In this document: piece after piece, positions 34,191 to 44,545 of the stretch | Position numbering within the stretch: the first letter of the stretch is position 1 | Layout of the letters: each line of letters begins with the position of its first letter | Source: Aliicoccus persicus | GTDB taxonomy: Bacteria > Bacillota > Bacilli > Staphylococcales > Salinicoccaceae | Length of the DNA: 64,000 nt | Assembly: GCF_900110815.1 (NCBI RefSeq) | Contig: NZ_FOIT01000001.1 | Location: 293,910-357,909 of the forward strand | Direction: 5' to 3' | The notes under the pieces: generated by a model | What the model saw: the letters and a program-made list of their open reading frames with translations, nothing else | What the model was told of the DNA's origin: nothing | Database searches by the model: none | Position numbers and translations under genes: made by a program

Positions 34191-35906
34191 TTGAAAAAGT
34201 TCTTTTCATATTATAGACCGTATAAAGGGCTGTTTACGATTGACTTCGTTAGCGCAGTGCTTGTCGGTCTTTTAGAATTGTCATTTCCAGTCATAGTCAG
34301 TGCCTTTATTGATAATCTTTTACCGACTGGAAATTGGCAGTGGATTATACTTGCTGCAATCGGTTTACTTGTGATTTACCTGATTAATACAATACTTCAG
34401 TTTGTCGTCACTTATTGGGGGCATATGTTAGGGACCAATATTGAGAGAGACATAAGAAGTGATTTATATGGTCATATTCAAAAGATGTCTTACAGCTTTT
34501 TTGACAACACGAAAACAGGAAAGCTTTTAACACGTTTAACGAACGATTTAATGAATATAGGTGAAATGGCGCACCACGGCCCAGAAGATTTATTTATAGC
34601 CATTATGACGCTTCTAGGCGCATTTGGTATTATGTACTGGATTCATCCTGAGCTTGCGATCATTTCATTTGTTATTGTGCCGTTGATCTTAGCAATTGCA
34701 ATTTACTTTAACAAACGAATGACCGTTGCTTTTAGAGAGTTGTTTGGACGTGTTTCTGATTTTAACCACATGATTGAAGATAAGATCGGTGGCATACGAT
34801 TAGTTCAAGCGTTCGCAGCTGAAGCGCGTGAAATGAAAAGCTTTAAAGAAATTAACGAAGCGTTCAGACGTACGAAGTTAAAGGCATATAAAATTATGTC
34901 ATTCAACAACTCGAGTACATATATGTTAATGAGACTTGTGACAGTATTCATCTTAATAGCAGGTGCATATTATGTCACGATTGGTGATTTAACTTACGGT
35001 GAGTTTGCTGCATTTATTTTAATTTCAAATATATTATTTAAACCACTTGAGAAAATCAATGCGGTCATTGAACTTTATCCGAATGGTATCGCAGGTTTTA
35101 AGCATTTCTTAGAAACAATTAGAGAGGTCCCTGAAGTTCAGGAGAGAGATGATGCCAGACCACTAACGAATGTTAAAGGTGAAATCAAATATGAGAATGT
35201 GACGTTTGGTTATGAAGATAAGATCGTTCTGAATAACATATCGTTTGATATCAATCCAGGTGAGACGATCGCATTTGTTGGACCAAGTGGTGCCGGTAAA
35301 ACGACAATCAGTGCCCTACTCCCTAGATTTTATGACGTGAAGAACGGTCGTATCACAATTGATGGTATGGATATTAAAGATGTCACTTTGAAAAGTTTAC
35401 GTGAAAATATTGGTATCGTTCAACAGGATGTATTCTTATTTGCGGGTACGCTGCGTGAGAATGTTGCATATGGGAAACCGGATGCAACGGATGAGGAAAT
35501 TTATGAAGCGCTAGATAAAGCCCAACTCAGCGAGTTAGTAGAAAATTACCCTAAAAAGTTGGATACGATTGTTGGTGAACGCGGTGTGAAATTATCGGGT
35601 GGTCAGAAACAACGTGTTGCGATTGCGCGCATGTTCTTGAAGAACCCACCGATTCTTATCCTTGATGAAGCGACAAGTGCACTTGATACTGAAACAGAGC
35701 GATTTATCCAAACTTCATTAAATCGACTATCTGTCGGTCGTACGACGTTAGTGATTGCGCATAGATTAGCAACAATCAAAAATGCAGATCGTATCATGGT
35801 TGTGACGAAACAAGGCATTACAGAAGTTGGTACACACGAAGCGTTGTTAGAGAAAAAAGATGGTCATTACAGAGCATTATATGACGCACAGTTCTCACAC
35901 GTGTAG
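34191..35906 (+). CDS. ABC exporter, fused permease-ATPase
   Basis: This 571-residue half-transporter has six N-terminal transmembrane helices (about residues 1-320) and one ATPase domain. Walker A GPSGAGKTT is at 364-372, LSGGQ near 468 and Walker B LILDEATSALD follows. It would dimerise and export lipids, drugs or peptides, like Sav1866 or YknU-type proteins. The start is TTG 34191, with AAGGGG 9 bases upstream and the family N-terminus MKKFFSYYRPYKG. It lies 41 bases after the C45-hydrolase gene with no terminator between, so co-transcription is possible. Confidence 0.92.
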   Translation: MKKFFSYYRPYKGLFTIDFVSAVLVGLLELSFPVIVSAFIDNLLPTGNWQWIILAAIGLLVIYLINTILQFVVTYWGHMLGTNIERDIRSDLYGHIQKMSYSFFDNTKTGKLLTRLTNDLMNIGEMAHHGPEDLFIAIMTLLGAFGIMYWIHPELAIISFVIVPLILAIAIYFNKRMTVAFRELFGRVSDFNHMIEDKIGGIRLVQAFAAEAREMKSFKEINEAFRRTKLKAYKIMSFNNSSTYMLMRLVTVFILIAGAYYVTIGDLTYGEFAAFILISNILFKPLEKINAVIELYPNGIAGFKHFLETIREVPEVQERDDARPLTNVKGEIKYENVTFGYEDKIVLNNISFDINPGETIAFVGPSGAGKTTISALLPRFYDVKNGRITIDGMDIKDVTLKSLRENIGIVQQDVFLFAGTLRENVAYGKPDATDEEIYEALDKAQLSELVENYPKKLDTIVGERGVKLSGGQKQRVAIARMFLKNPPILILDEATSALDTETERFIQTSLNRLSVGRTTLVIAHRLATIKNADRIMVVTKQGITEVGTHEALLEKKDGHYRALYDAQFSHV

Positions 35907-35918
35907 AAAAATAAAAAG

Positions 35919-35953
35919 GTCTTGGAATCTATTTAGATTCCAAGACGTTTTTT
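35919..35953 (+). terminator. Terminator of the ABC exporter gene
   Basis: GTCTTGGAATC pairs perfectly with GATTCCAAGAC over 6 bases, followed by GTTTTTT. Confidence 0.9.
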
Positions 35954-35962
35954 ATGCACAAT

Positions 35963-35989
35963 ATAAAACACCTTACAAATGTAAGGTGT
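35963..35989 (-). terminator. Terminator of the cold-shock gene
   Basis: On the minus strand ACACCTTAC pairs with GTAAGGTGT over 4 bases and leads into TTTTATATT. Confidence 0.75.
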
Positions 35990-36015
35990 CTAATTGTTTG
36001 TTGAATACTTAAAAA

Positions 36016-36216
36016 TTATATTTTAGAAACGTTAGCAGCCTGTGGACCGCGGTCGCCTTCAACTACTTCAAATTCAACTTCTTGACCTTCGTCAAGTGAT
36101 TTGTAACCATCTTGGTTGATTGCTGAGAAGTGAACGAATACGTCATTCTCGCCTTCGATTTCGATAAATCCAAATCCTTTTTCTGCGTTAAACCATTTTA
36201 CGATACCTTGTTTCAT
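36016..36216 (-). CDS. Cold-shock protein (Csp)
   Basis: This 66-residue single OB-fold protein has both RNA-binding motifs, KGFGFIEI (RNP1) and VFVHFSAI (RNP2). It acts as an RNA chaperone. The start is ATG 36216, with GGAGG 9 bases upstream; an in-frame ATG at 36231 would put the ribosome binding site inside the gene. The upstream region up to about 36360 is gene-free and could hold the long leader typical of csp transcripts. Several csp paralogues are usual, so I give no letter. Confidence 0.96.
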   Translation of the reverse strand: MKQGIVKWFNAEKGFGFIEIEGENDVFVHFSAINQDGYKSLDEGQEVEFEVVEGDRGPQAANVSKI

Positions 36217-36363
36217 GTTAAAATCCTCCAAAGACTATATTCAATAAACACTTCACACATAGCCTTTTGTAATACAATACAGTATGACGGTAAAGCTGGT
36301 GATACAAAAATGTCTATTGCTATTTAGTATTATACATCAAGAAAGTATAATATGCAATGTTTA

Positions 36364-36693
36364 TTAAAAATTAATTAAATTTTCAGTTTTGTAGTAAGTT
36401 TCATCTGTTATCGTCTCATTGCCATACATCATGACTGGACTGACATACATTTGCACATCATCATCACAATCATCACAGTATCTAACGTCACAACAGTTAT
36501 AAAATGTCATCATATTGTATTTCCCTATTTGATAGCTCGAGAAATGCGTATGCATTTGTTGTGTTAATCGTTGATAAAATTCAAGCATTTCATCGATATT
36601 TGAGAATTCATAAATGACAATGACTTGCTCTTGCCAATCATCGAATAACCACCAGCCTTCATAATCGGCTTTCATTATGTTAATTGTGTACAT
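36364..36693 (-). CDS. DUF1033-family protein
   Basis: This 109-residue acidic, aromatic-rich protein matches the DUF1033 pattern: an N-terminal MKADYEGWWLFDDW segment, a central helix (IDEMLEFYQRLTQQM) and the cysteine motif RYCDDCDDDVQMY near residue 72. The function is unknown; the cysteines could bind metal. It lies upstream of the cold-shock gene on the same strand, with no obvious terminator between. Confidence 0.8.
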   Translation of the reverse strand: MYTINIMKADYEGWWLFDDWQEQVIVIYEFSNIDEMLEFYQRLTQQMHTHFSSYQIGKYNMMTFYNCCDVRYCDDCDDDVQMYVSPVMMYGNETITDETYYKTENLINF

Positions 36694-36808
36694 GGCTCTC
36701 CCACCAATTTAAATGATTATGAGCTTCATTATATAACCGAATAACTTTTAAATTCAACTATTTATATTTATAATGAAGTTTAAGAGAGATTGAAAGAGGT
36801 GTTTTAAC

Positions 36809-37528
36809 ATGGATGAAAGTAAATCCAGTTGGATTGCTACGTTGATTGCATTACCCATTGGCATAATCACAGCAACAACGTCTTCCATTGTACTAGATAT
36901 AAGTAATTTCATAGATATACTGATTGGTGCGGGTGGATTTACAGCGGCATATATTCCATCACAAAACTTCTTATTTAATAAACAACTAAATGAATATGGA
37001 TTAACACGCAGTGAATATTCATTTATTCGAAACCAATTGAAAGAAGCACGTACTAAAGTAAATCGATTAAAAAAGAGTTATATCAATGTAAGATCATTAA
37101 AGGATATAAAGCTCGTCTATGATATAAATAGATTAGTCAGTACGATTCATGATGCAGTAGAAGATGATCCAAAACGATTTTTCGGTGTTCAACAGTTTTA
37201 TCATGCGCATTTAGATTCAGCGGTCAATACAGTTGAACATTACTTGCATCTTTACAAAATGCCTGGTAAATCCAAGGAAGAGCGCGTCAAACTACATGAA
37301 GCACGCATCACATTATTTGAAATAATGCGTTCACTCGAGTCAGATGTTAGTATAATGAATAAGAGCGACTACCAAGCACTTGAACTCGAGAAAAAAGTTG
37401 TCAAAAAAAGACGAGATAGAAAAATCAAACAGTTGGGTAATACGCTTCACAAAGAAGAAGTGAACTTAAATAAAACTACAAAAACACATGAGAAAGAAAA
37501 GGTGATGCAAAATGAGCAAAAACATTAA
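36809..37528 (+). CDS. xpaC: XpaC-like protein
   Basis: This 239-residue protein has two N-terminal hydrophobic segments (about 9-30 and 34-50) and a long charged helical cytoplasmic part ending in a Lys-rich tail. It matches the XpaC family (named for 5-bromo-4-chloroindolyl phosphate hydrolysis), whose real function is unclear. GAAAGAGG precedes the ATG. It overlaps the telA-like gene by 17 bases, a fixed pairing across Bacillota that implies joint action at the membrane. Confidence 0.85.
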   Translation: MDESKSSWIATLIALPIGIITATTSSIVLDISNFIDILIGAGGFTAAYIPSQNFLFNKQLNEYGLTRSEYSFIRNQLKEARTKVNRLKKSYINVRSLKDIKLVYDINRLVSTIHDAVEDDPKRFFGVQQFYHAHLDSAVNTVEHYLHLYKMPGKSKEERVKLHEARITLFEIMRSLESDVSIMNKSDYQALELEKKVVKKRRDRKIKQLGNTLHKEEVNLNKTTKTHEKEKVMQNEQKH

Positions 37529-38696
37529 AGATGAATTGTTAAACGATCCGTTTCTTAAGGCAAAAGAAGATGTATCAGAAGACTTACAATTACAACCAGA
37601 GTTAACACAAACTGAAGATAGTTCAAAGAGTGTCCTTGCGACATACGAAGAACAGTTTAATGAAGCGGACTTAAAGAAAATCAATGAAATCAAAGATAAA
37701 ATCGTCCCTTTAGATAACAATGCGTTAATTAGTTACGGTGAAAATGCTCAAAGTTCACTTGCTAAATTTTCTCATCAGATGTTGGAGGAAGTTCAATCAA
37801 AAGATGTCGGTCCTATCGGTGATACGTTACAAGATTTAATGAAGATGCTAAAGATGGTTGATCCTGATGAACTGACAAACAAAAATCAAAATTTCTTATC
37901 GAGATTCTTTAAAAGATTCCAAAAATCAGTGAAGGAATTGATTGCAAAACACCAAAGTGTTGCCTCTCAAGTCGACCGTGTAAGCATTCAGTTAGAACAT
38001 GCAAAAGAGGTATTGGTAAAAGATGTATTCTTCTTAGATCGTTTATATGATGAGAACAAACAATATTTCGATGCGATCAACATGTATATTGCAGCGGCTG
38101 AATTAAAGAAAGAAGAGTTGGAAAACGAAACGATTCCTGAGCTCCGAAAAAAAGCAGAGGAAACAAGCAATCAGATGGATGTCCAAGATGTGAACGATAT
38201 GCTTCAGTATATCAACCGTCTTGAAAAAAGAATCCACGATCTAAAACTCGCGCGTCAAATGACGCTTCAGTCTGCACCGCAAATTCGTATGATTCAAAAC
38301 ATTAACCAGACGCTTGCAGAGAAAATTCAAAGTTCAATCTTGACGAGTATTCCATTGTGGAAAAATCAAATGGCAATTGCACTTACCCTACTTCGTCAAG
38401 AATCAGCATCTAAAGCACAGCAATCAGTGACAGATACAACGAACACATTACTCACGAAAAACTCTGAAATGCTTAAGACAAACTCACTGCGTACAGCGAG
38501 AGAAAATGAGCGTGGTATCGTAGACATTGAAACACTAAAAGTCACACAAGAAAACTTAGTCACAACGATTGAAGAAACATTACAAATCCAACGTGAAGGT
38601 TCTGAGAAACGTAAACAAGCTGAAACTGAATTGAAACAGATGGAAGCAGATTTAAAAACAAGATTACTACAGATTAAAGAAGACAACCACTTATAA
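37512..38696 (+). CDS. telA: TelA / toxic-anion-resistance family protein
   Basis: This 394-residue, almost all-helical soluble protein has the TelA/KlaA core (LAKFSHQMLEEVQSKDVGPI, FFKRFQKS, QIRMIQNINQTLAEKIQ, SSILTSIPLWKNQMA) and a coiled-coil C-terminus. The family is linked to tellurite and cell-envelope stress tolerance; its mechanism is not established. The start lies inside xpaC (17-base overlap) behind GAAAAGGTGATG. A terminator follows. Confidence 0.9.
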   Translation: MSKNIKDELLNDPFLKAKEDVSEDLQLQPELTQTEDSSKSVLATYEEQFNEADLKKINEIKDKIVPLDNNALISYGENAQSSLAKFSHQMLEEVQSKDVGPIGDTLQDLMKMLKMVDPDELTNKNQNFLSRFFKRFQKSVKELIAKHQSVASQVDRVSIQLEHAKEVLVKDVFFLDRLYDENKQYFDAINMYIAAAELKKEELENETIPELRKKAEETSNQMDVQDVNDMLQYINRLEKRIHDLKLARQMTLQSAPQIRMIQNINQTLAEKIQSSILTSIPLWKNQMAIALTLLRQESASKAQQSVTDTTNTLLTKNSEMLKTNSLRTARENERGIVDIETLKVTQENLVTTIEETLQIQREGSEKRKQAETELKQMEADLKTRLLQIKEDNHL

Positions 38697-38704
38697 AATT
38701 ACTA

Positions 38705-38744
38705 AAACAGTCGAGTATCTAATTTTAGATTCTCGACTGTTTTT
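38705..38744. terminator. Terminator between telA and brnQ
   Basis: AAACAGTCGAG...ATCTAA pairs with TTAGAT...CTCGACTGTTT. T-runs on both sides make it usable for both convergent genes. Confidence 0.85.
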
Positions 38745-38762
38745 ATATTCAATACACTGTTT

Positions 38763-40118
38763 TTAAGAATTTGTTGGTTCTTCAAGTGGTTCCTTTTCAC
38801 CGAAGTCTACAGGATTTGATTTATCGCCTGCGAAGTAACCGATGAGGTAACCAGCAACTGCAAATAATAACCATTCAAGTTGTTGCGCGTAGAACGGAAT
38901 TGATTCAACAAATGAAAGCTCAACCCATTCTTGTCTATGAATGAATGTAACCACTGTAATTAGAAATACAAACAGTATTGACAGTTGAATAGATAGTTTT
39001 GGACTCTTCACAAAGAATGTTAAGAGTAATAATAAAATAGATGATATTGCTAACGGATATATGAAGAACAAGACCGGTAAACTTGTTTCAATGATCTGTT
39101 CCAACCCTTGGTTTGCAAGTCCAAATGAAACGATTGTCGTAAGGATTACAAATACTTTGTAAGAAATTTTAGGGAAAATCTCATTAAAGTACTCACTTAC
39201 CGCAACGATCAGTCCAATCGATGTCGTTAAACATGCAGATAATACGACAAGACCGAGAAGTACAGTACCAAATGCACCAAAGATATCACCTGAAACAAAC
39301 GTCAATACATATGTACCTAAGTTTGTACCCTCTTCAAATGAAGTTCTATCGAGAACAACATTGTTACCGATCCATGCAAGTGAAACATAAATCGTACCGA
39401 GTAAAATCAGTGCGACAGTACCAGACTTAATTGTACTCGTCAGTAAATCTCTTTGCGTTGATACACCGTATTTCTTTAGAGATGTAATCACAATGACTGA
39501 GAACGCCATTGCAGCAATTGCATCAAGCGTTAAGTACCCTTCAGTAAAACCATATCCAAAATAGTTGCCATCGAGTAAATCATCAATGACCATGTAATCA
39601 TTACCCCAATACGCAACGAAACCACCAATGATAAAAATAATAATCACTGTAAGTAGTATCGGTGTTAAATATTTTCCGATACTGCTCGTGATTTTACCTG
39701 GATATAAAGCAACAATAAATGAAGCTAAAAAGAATACAAATGAAAACAATAATAAAGTTAGCTGTGATGCACCATCTAAGAATGGCAAGATGGACATTTC
39801 ATATGACACCGTCGCGGTTCTGGGAATCGCGAATAATGGTCCGATTACAAGATACAACACAATCATAAATACGAGTGCATATGCTGGGTGAATATTTTTG
39901 AGGAGATCTTTATATCCACTTTTAGAAAGTGAACCAACAATTGTTGCCAGAATTGGTAAACCAACACCAGTAAGAATAAATGCAAATACAGTAATCCAGA
40001 AATATTCGCCACTAACTAATCCAAGAGCTGGCGGGAAAATTAAGTTACCTGCACCAAAGAACATTGCAAATAGCATAAAGCCGACGATGATCGTTGTCTT
40101 AGTACTAACTTTTGTCAT
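38763..40118 (-). CDS. brnQ: Branched-chain amino acid carrier BrnQ (LIVCS family)
   Basis: This sodium-coupled importer of leucine, isoleucine and valine has 451 residues and twelve predicted membrane helices. Family motifs include FFGAGNLIFPPALG near the N-terminus, GPLFAIPRTATVSYE and EGYLTLDAIAAMAFS. Its ATG overlaps the stop of the upstream 71-residue gene (ATGA), so the two are translationally coupled. It sits next to xpaC-telA, as in Staphylococcus. Confidence 0.94.
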   Translation of the reverse strand: MTKVSTKTTIIVGFMLFAMFFGAGNLIFPPALGLVSGEYFWITVFAFILTGVGLPILATIVGSLSKSGYKDLLKNIHPAYALVFMIVLYLVIGPLFAIPRTATVSYEMSILPFLDGASQLTLLLFSFVFFLASFIVALYPGKITSSIGKYLTPILLTVIIIFIIGGFVAYWGNDYMVIDDLLDGNYFGYGFTEGYLTLDAIAAMAFSVIVITSLKKYGVSTQRDLLTSTIKSGTVALILLGTIYVSLAWIGNNVVLDRTSFEEGTNLGTYVLTFVSGDIFGAFGTVLLGLVVLSACLTTSIGLIVAVSEYFNEIFPKISYKVFVILTTIVSFGLANQGLEQIIETSLPVLFFIYPLAISSILLLLLTFFVKSPKLSIQLSILFVFLITVVTFIHRQEWVELSFVESIPFYAQQLEWLLFAVAGYLIGYFAGDKSNPVDFGEKEPLEEPTNS

Positions 40119-40330
40119 ATTACATCATCCGCCTCTCTTGAATTAAAATAGGACTTATAGTAGCCCCCTAACTTCTTTGTATCATCGACTACAAAATAGT
40201 ACTCTTCTGTTTCATGAACGAGCGGATAAGACTTGCCGACTGTTAACATATTCGATACTAAATATTTATCAGCATCGACGTGTTTTACAGTAACGACAGT
40301 GGAACGATTGTTAAACCATTTTTCACTCAA
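40115..40330 (-). CDS. Small protein upstream of brnQ (DUF6501-like)
   Basis: This 71-residue soluble protein has a beta-strand pattern (VVTVKHVDADKYLVSNMLTV, GKSYPLVHETEEYYFVVDD, GGYYKSYF). It resembles small SH3-like DUF6501 proteins of Bacillota; this recall is not certain. The start is a TTG with AGGAGG 9 bases upstream. It overlaps brnQ by four bases. No function is known. Confidence 0.6.
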   Translation of the reverse strand: MSEKWFNNRSTVVTVKHVDADKYLVSNMLTVGKSYPLVHETEEYYFVVDDTKKLGGYYKSYFNSREADDVI

Positions 40331-40348
40331 TATACATTTCCTCCTATT

Positions 40349-40382
40349 TAAAAATTGTAGCTATCATATGATAGCTACAATT
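40349..40382 (-). terminator. Terminator of odhA-odhB
   Basis: A 15-bp perfect palindrome (AATTGTAGCTATCAT and complement) is followed on the minus strand by TTTTTAAAT. It lies about 45 bases after the odhB stop. Confidence 0.8.
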
Positions 40383-40425
40383 ATTTGTCAAGGTAATTTT
40401 CAGACTTTTCTAAATCATTGGATAA

Positions 40426-41676
40426 TTAACCCTCAAGAAGTAAATCTTCTGGGTTTTCGATCAATTCTTTTATCGTTTTTAAGAAGCCGACTGCTTCTTT
40501 ACCGTCGATAATTCTATGATCATAACTCAATGCAATATACATCATCGGTCTAATTTCGATGCTGTCATCTGGCATGGCTACCGGACGTTTTTGAATTGTA
40601 TGCATACCGAGAATACCCGCTTGAGTACCATTGATAATCGGCGTTGACATCAGTGATCCAAACACACCACCGTTTGTGATTGTGAATGAACCGCCGACCA
40701 TGTCATCAAGACCAAGTTTTTTATCTCTTGCTTTCGTAGCCATATCAACGATATCACTTTCAATTTGAGCAAACGTCTTTCTATCTACGTTTCTAATCAC
40801 TGGGACAACGAGACCCTCTTCAGTTGAAACCGCCATACCTATATCATAGAACTGTTTGTAGACGAGTTCGTCTCCTTCAATTTCAGCATTGACTGCAGGA
40901 TACTTTCTAAGTGCGGCAACTGCTGCTTTAGAGAAGAAGGACATAAATCCTAAACGCACACCATCGTTGCGCTCTTGGAATGATTCTTTCTTGCGCTTTC
41001 TCAATTCCATCACGTTTGTCATATCAATTTCATTGAATGTCGTTAACATCGCAGTGGATTGTGATACTTCAAGCAAACGCTTAGCGATTGTTTGACGACG
41101 ACGTGACATCTTCTCTCTAACCACTGGTTTCTCTGGATTCACGTTTTGTTGTTTTTGTTCTTGTTTCGGTTGTTCAGCCTGTTTCGGTTGAGCCGGTAGA
41201 TTTTGATGATTCTCAACATCTTGAGAACGTACAAGACCGCGTGGATCTGATGCGTTGATTGATGAAAGATCAATTCCTTTTTCACGCGCTAATTTACGTG
41301 CTGATGGCGTCGCAACGATGCGACCTGAGTCATCTGTCGTTTCTTCTTTTACTTCTTCTTGAGCATCTTCTTTTTTATTTTCTGATGGTGCCTCAGATTC
41401 TTTTTGATCTTCAGCTGGTTTAGATTCAGCAGGATTTGCATCACCTTCACCAACAACAGCAACGACGTCACCGACACTTACATTGTCGCCTTCGTTCGCA
41501 CGAATTTCTTGAAGTACACCTGCTGACTCACTGATGACTTCGACATTTACTTTATCAGTTTCTAATTCAAGCAGGACTTCTCCTTGTTCAACTTGGTCTC
41601 CGACTTGTTTAACCCATTCGGCAATCGTACCTTCAGTAATAGACTCTGCAAGTTCAGGTATTTTAATTTCAGCCAT
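40426..41676 (-). CDS. odhB: 2-oxoglutarate dehydrogenase E2, dihydrolipoyl succinyltransferase
   Basis: This is the core of the 2-oxoglutarate dehydrogenase complex. The lipoyl domain carries the lipoylated lysine Lys42 in [10 protein letters not shown] Glu/Pro/Ala-rich linker (about 80-120) leads to the E3-binding domain ([18 protein letters not shown]). After a second Gln/Lys linker comes the catalytic domain, with His387 and Asp391 in SYDHRIIDG. The 416-residue length is normal. It starts 18 bases after odhA. Confidence 0.96.
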   Translation of the reverse strand: MAEIKIPELAESITEGTIAEWVKQVGDQVEQGEVLLELETDKVNVEVISESAGVLQEIRANEGDNVSVGDVVAVVGEGDANPAESKPAEDQKESEAPSENKKEDAQEEVKEETTDDSGRIVATPSARKLAREKGIDLSSINASDPRGLVRSQDVENHQNLPAQPKQAEQPKQEQKQQNVNPEKPVVREKMSRRRQTIAKRLLEVSQSTAMLTTFNEIDMTNVMELRKRKKESFQERNDGVRLGFMSFFSKAAVAALRKYPAVNAEIEGDELVYKQFYDIGMAVSTEEGLVVPVIRNVDRKTFAQIESDIVDMATKARDKKLGLDDMVGGSFTITNGGVFGSLMSTPIINGTQAGILGMHTIQKRPVAMPDDSIEIRPMMYIALSYDHRIIDGKEAVGFLKTIKELIENPEDLLLEG

Positions 41677-41694
41677 TTTTAAATTTCTCCTTAA

Positions 41695-44469
41695 TTATTC
41701 GAGTGCATTATCGATAATTTTTTGTTGTATTGCTTTGTACGCTTCATTGCTACCTTCAGCAGGTGAAGCACGCTTAATACGGCCAACATATTCTACATCA
41801 ACATCAGATGGTGCAAGTTCTTGAATCAATGGCAATGCATATTGATACGCCCCCATATTTTCAGGTTCTTCTTGAACAAATCGAATTAATTTTAACGATG
41901 GAAGTTCATCTAATATTTCTTTAATTTGTTCATCTGGGAATGGATACAACTGTTCAAGACGAATGAGAAGTTTTGTCTCATCTTTGTTCTTGTCCATCGC
42001 ATCCATTAAGTCTACTGCCATTTTACCACTTGAAAGCAACACTGTAGATATTTTTGATTTGTCATATTCATCTACGATAATTTCTTTAAATGACCCATCG
42101 ACAAATGCATCAACTGGCTGAGCCACACGTTGATTTCTTAGCAAGCTTTTCGGTGACATAATGACGAGCGGTCGCATTTTATCTGTGCCTAAATACTTCG
42201 CTTGACGACGTAGTAAGTAGAAGTAGTTCGATGTACTAGTTAGGTTCGCGACCGTCATGTTAGATTCTGCAGCGAGATCTAAAAATCTCTCTAAACGTGC
42301 AGAAGAGTGTTCTGGCCCCTGACCTTCTTGTGCATGCGGTAATAAGAACGTAATACCTGATGCCTCACCCCATTTGGAACGAGACGAGAAGACGAAGTTA
42401 TCAAAGTACACCTGTGCCATATTCGCAAAGTCACCAAACTGTGCTTCCCAAATGACCATGGCATCATTATTTTCAATATTATATCCATACTCATAACCGA
42501 CAACAGCAGCTTCAGTTAATGGAGAGTTATAGATGTTGAATGATGCATTAGAATTTGGTGTATTATGCAATGGATAATGCTTTTCTCCTGTTTCAACGTC
42601 ATGTAATACTGCATGTCGATGCGCGAATGTACCACGTTCAGTGTCTTGACCACTGAGTCGAATCGGTGTGCCATCTTGATTGATAGTAGCAAATGCGAGT
42701 GCTTCAGCATGCGCCCAATCCACACGTTTTTCTTTATCAGTAAAAGGCTCACGTCTTTTTTCCAATACATTCTTTAATTTTTTAAACATATTAAAATCCG
42801 ATGGTGTTTCAAGCATCGCTTCATTCACTTCATTTAAACGCTCAAAACTCATCTCTTCAACGTCATTGTCATGTCCTGCTAAAATATCTTCTGGTGCAAG
42901 CATATCTGTATCCTCGACCATTTCGTCCTTATCAATACTATCTTGTGCTGCACGTAATTCATCGTTGACAGATTGTAATGTCTGGTCAAATTGATCTTGT
43001 GTGATTGTCTCATTTTCCACAAGCTGTTTACCGTAAAGTTCTTCGATCGTGTCGTGCTTTTTAACTTCTTGATATAGCAATGGGTTCGTCGGCGTCGGCT
43101 CATCCATTTCGTTATGTCCGTGACGACGGTAACCGATCACATCGATAATGATGTCTTTGTTGAACTTTTGACGGTATTTCAGTGCAAATCGCAATGTTTG
43201 AATTGCAGCTTCTGGGTTATCCGCATTTACGTGAAGTACTGGCACATCAAACCCTGATGCGTTACTTGTTGAATATACAGTTGAGCGTGAATCTGCTTCA
43301 TCTGTTGTAAAGCCGATACGGTTATTCGCAACGATGTGTATAGAACCACCGACTTTATAGCCTTCTAAACGTGATAGGTTTAATGTTTCATAGACAACAC
43401 CTTGACCTGGCATTGCTGAGTCACCGTGAATTAAAACAGCCAGTGCTTTGTTATGGTCATACGATGCAGGTCCAGCACTATTTGTCGTTTCTTGTTGTGC
43501 ACGTGTTTTACCGAGTACAACAGGTCCGACGACTTCTAAGTGTGATGGATTATTCGCTAATGTTACTGTCTGTTCAATCTTATTGTCATCACGTGTTTTC
43601 TTTGCACCTAAATGGTACTTCACATCTTTGTGCCAACCTTGAGTTACAGCAAATGAACCGTCATCCGGTAACATTTTTAACGGATCTTGATGCATGAACT
43701 CGCTTAACATCATCGTGTATGGCTTGTTTAAAATGTGAGTGAGTACATTTAAACGCCCTCTGTGGGCCATACCAATTTGCATATGTGGTATACCTTCATC
43801 TGCCATCAATCGAAGCAAGTGTTCGAGCATCGGAACAATGACATCTACACCCTCTATAGAGAAGCGTTTTGCACCAACAAAATTCTTATGAAGATATTTT
43901 TCAAAACCTTCTACTTTTGCAAGCATTGTGAATAGCTCTAGCTTTTCATCATCAGAAAGAGGATTTTCTTCAGCAGTTTCGATTTCTTTTTTGATCCAAT
44001 CGCGTTCTTTTAAATCTGTAATATGCATATATTCATATGCGATAGGACCTGTATACAATTTTGTTAACTCAGTAATTGCTTCATAAGCATTGCTATAACG
44101 ATCTTTTAAATGTTGACTCACGAGTCCAGCATCAAATTTCTTTAAGTCTTCAGGCGTGAGCCCATATTCTTCGATAATAATGCTAGGTAAATCTTCAAAC
44201 TTCGGCTTAAACAGCGGATAGATATCTGCTTGTAAATGTCCATATAAGCGGATGTTATCAACGAGACGAATCAATCCTTTTACTTTGTTCTGATCAGCGT
44301 CTTGTGTTAGAACAGTGCCTGATCCTGTACTTCCAATTTCAGAGAATAGCAACTGCATTTCTTCTGATACACTTGTTGGATCTTTAATATACATATCATG
44401 TAAATCAAGAATGTATCCAAGATTCGTACCAAAAGTAATCGGTGCATTTTCAACCTGTTTATCTTGCAT
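41695..44469 (-). CDS. odhA: 2-oxoglutarate dehydrogenase E1
   Basis: This thiamine-diphosphate enzyme decarboxylates 2-oxoglutarate in the citric acid cycle. Motifs include IGMAHRGRLNVL, the HGDSAMPGQGVVYETLNLS segment (split HGDSAMPGQG), GYRRHGHNEMDEP and the C-terminal transketolase part (WEAQFGDFANMAQVYFDNF). The 924-residue length is typical of Bacillota. GAGGG lies 8 bases before the ATG. Gene order with arlRS upstream equals that of Staphylococcus. Confidence 0.97.
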   Translation of the reverse strand: MQDKQVENAPITFGTNLGYILDLHDMYIKDPTSVSEEMQLLFSEIGSTGSGTVLTQDADQNKVKGLIRLVDNIRLYGHLQADIYPLFKPKFEDLPSIIIEEYGLTPEDLKKFDAGLVSQHLKDRYSNAYEAITELTKLYTGPIAYEYMHITDLKERDWIKKEIETAEENPLSDDEKLELFTMLAKVEGFEKYLHKNFVGAKRFSIEGVDVIVPMLEHLLRLMADEGIPHMQIGMAHRGRLNVLTHILNKPYTMMLSEFMHQDPLKMLPDDGSFAVTQGWHKDVKYHLGAKKTRDDNKIEQTVTLANNPSHLEVVGPVVLGKTRAQQETTNSAGPASYDHNKALAVLIHGDSAMPGQGVVYETLNLSRLEGYKVGGSIHIVANNRIGFTTDEADSRSTVYSTSNASGFDVPVLHVNADNPEAAIQTLRFALKYRQKFNKDIIIDVIGYRRHGHNEMDEPTPTNPLLYQEVKKHDTIEELYGKQLVENETITQDQFDQTLQSVNDELRAAQDSIDKDEMVEDTDMLAPEDILAGHDNDVEEMSFERLNEVNEAMLETPSDFNMFKKLKNVLEKRREPFTDKEKRVDWAHAEALAFATINQDGTPIRLSGQDTERGTFAHRHAVLHDVETGEKHYPLHNTPNSNASFNIYNSPLTEAAVVGYEYGYNIENNDAMVIWEAQFGDFANMAQVYFDNFVFSSRSKWGEASGITFLLPHAQEGQGPEHSSARLERFLDLAAESNMTVANLTSTSNYFYLLRRQAKYLGTDKMRPLVIMSPKSLLRNQRVAQPVDAFVDGSFKEIIVDEYDKSKISTVLLSSGKMAVDLMDAMDKNKDETKLLIRLEQLYPFPDEQIKEILDELPSLKLIRFVQEEPENMGAYQYALPLIQELAPSDVDVEYVGRIKRASPAEGSNEAYKAIQQKIIDNALE

Positions 44470-44545
44470 AATGACACCCTCTTATAAATTTTAATGATTA
44501 ACTATTATTTTATCACTATAATATTACGAATTAAAGGTAATCCGA

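Noticed and set aside
41534-41824. Ser-rich antisense frame over the odhA-odhB junction
   Set aside because: It is a composition artefact of the complementary strand; no ribosome binding site.
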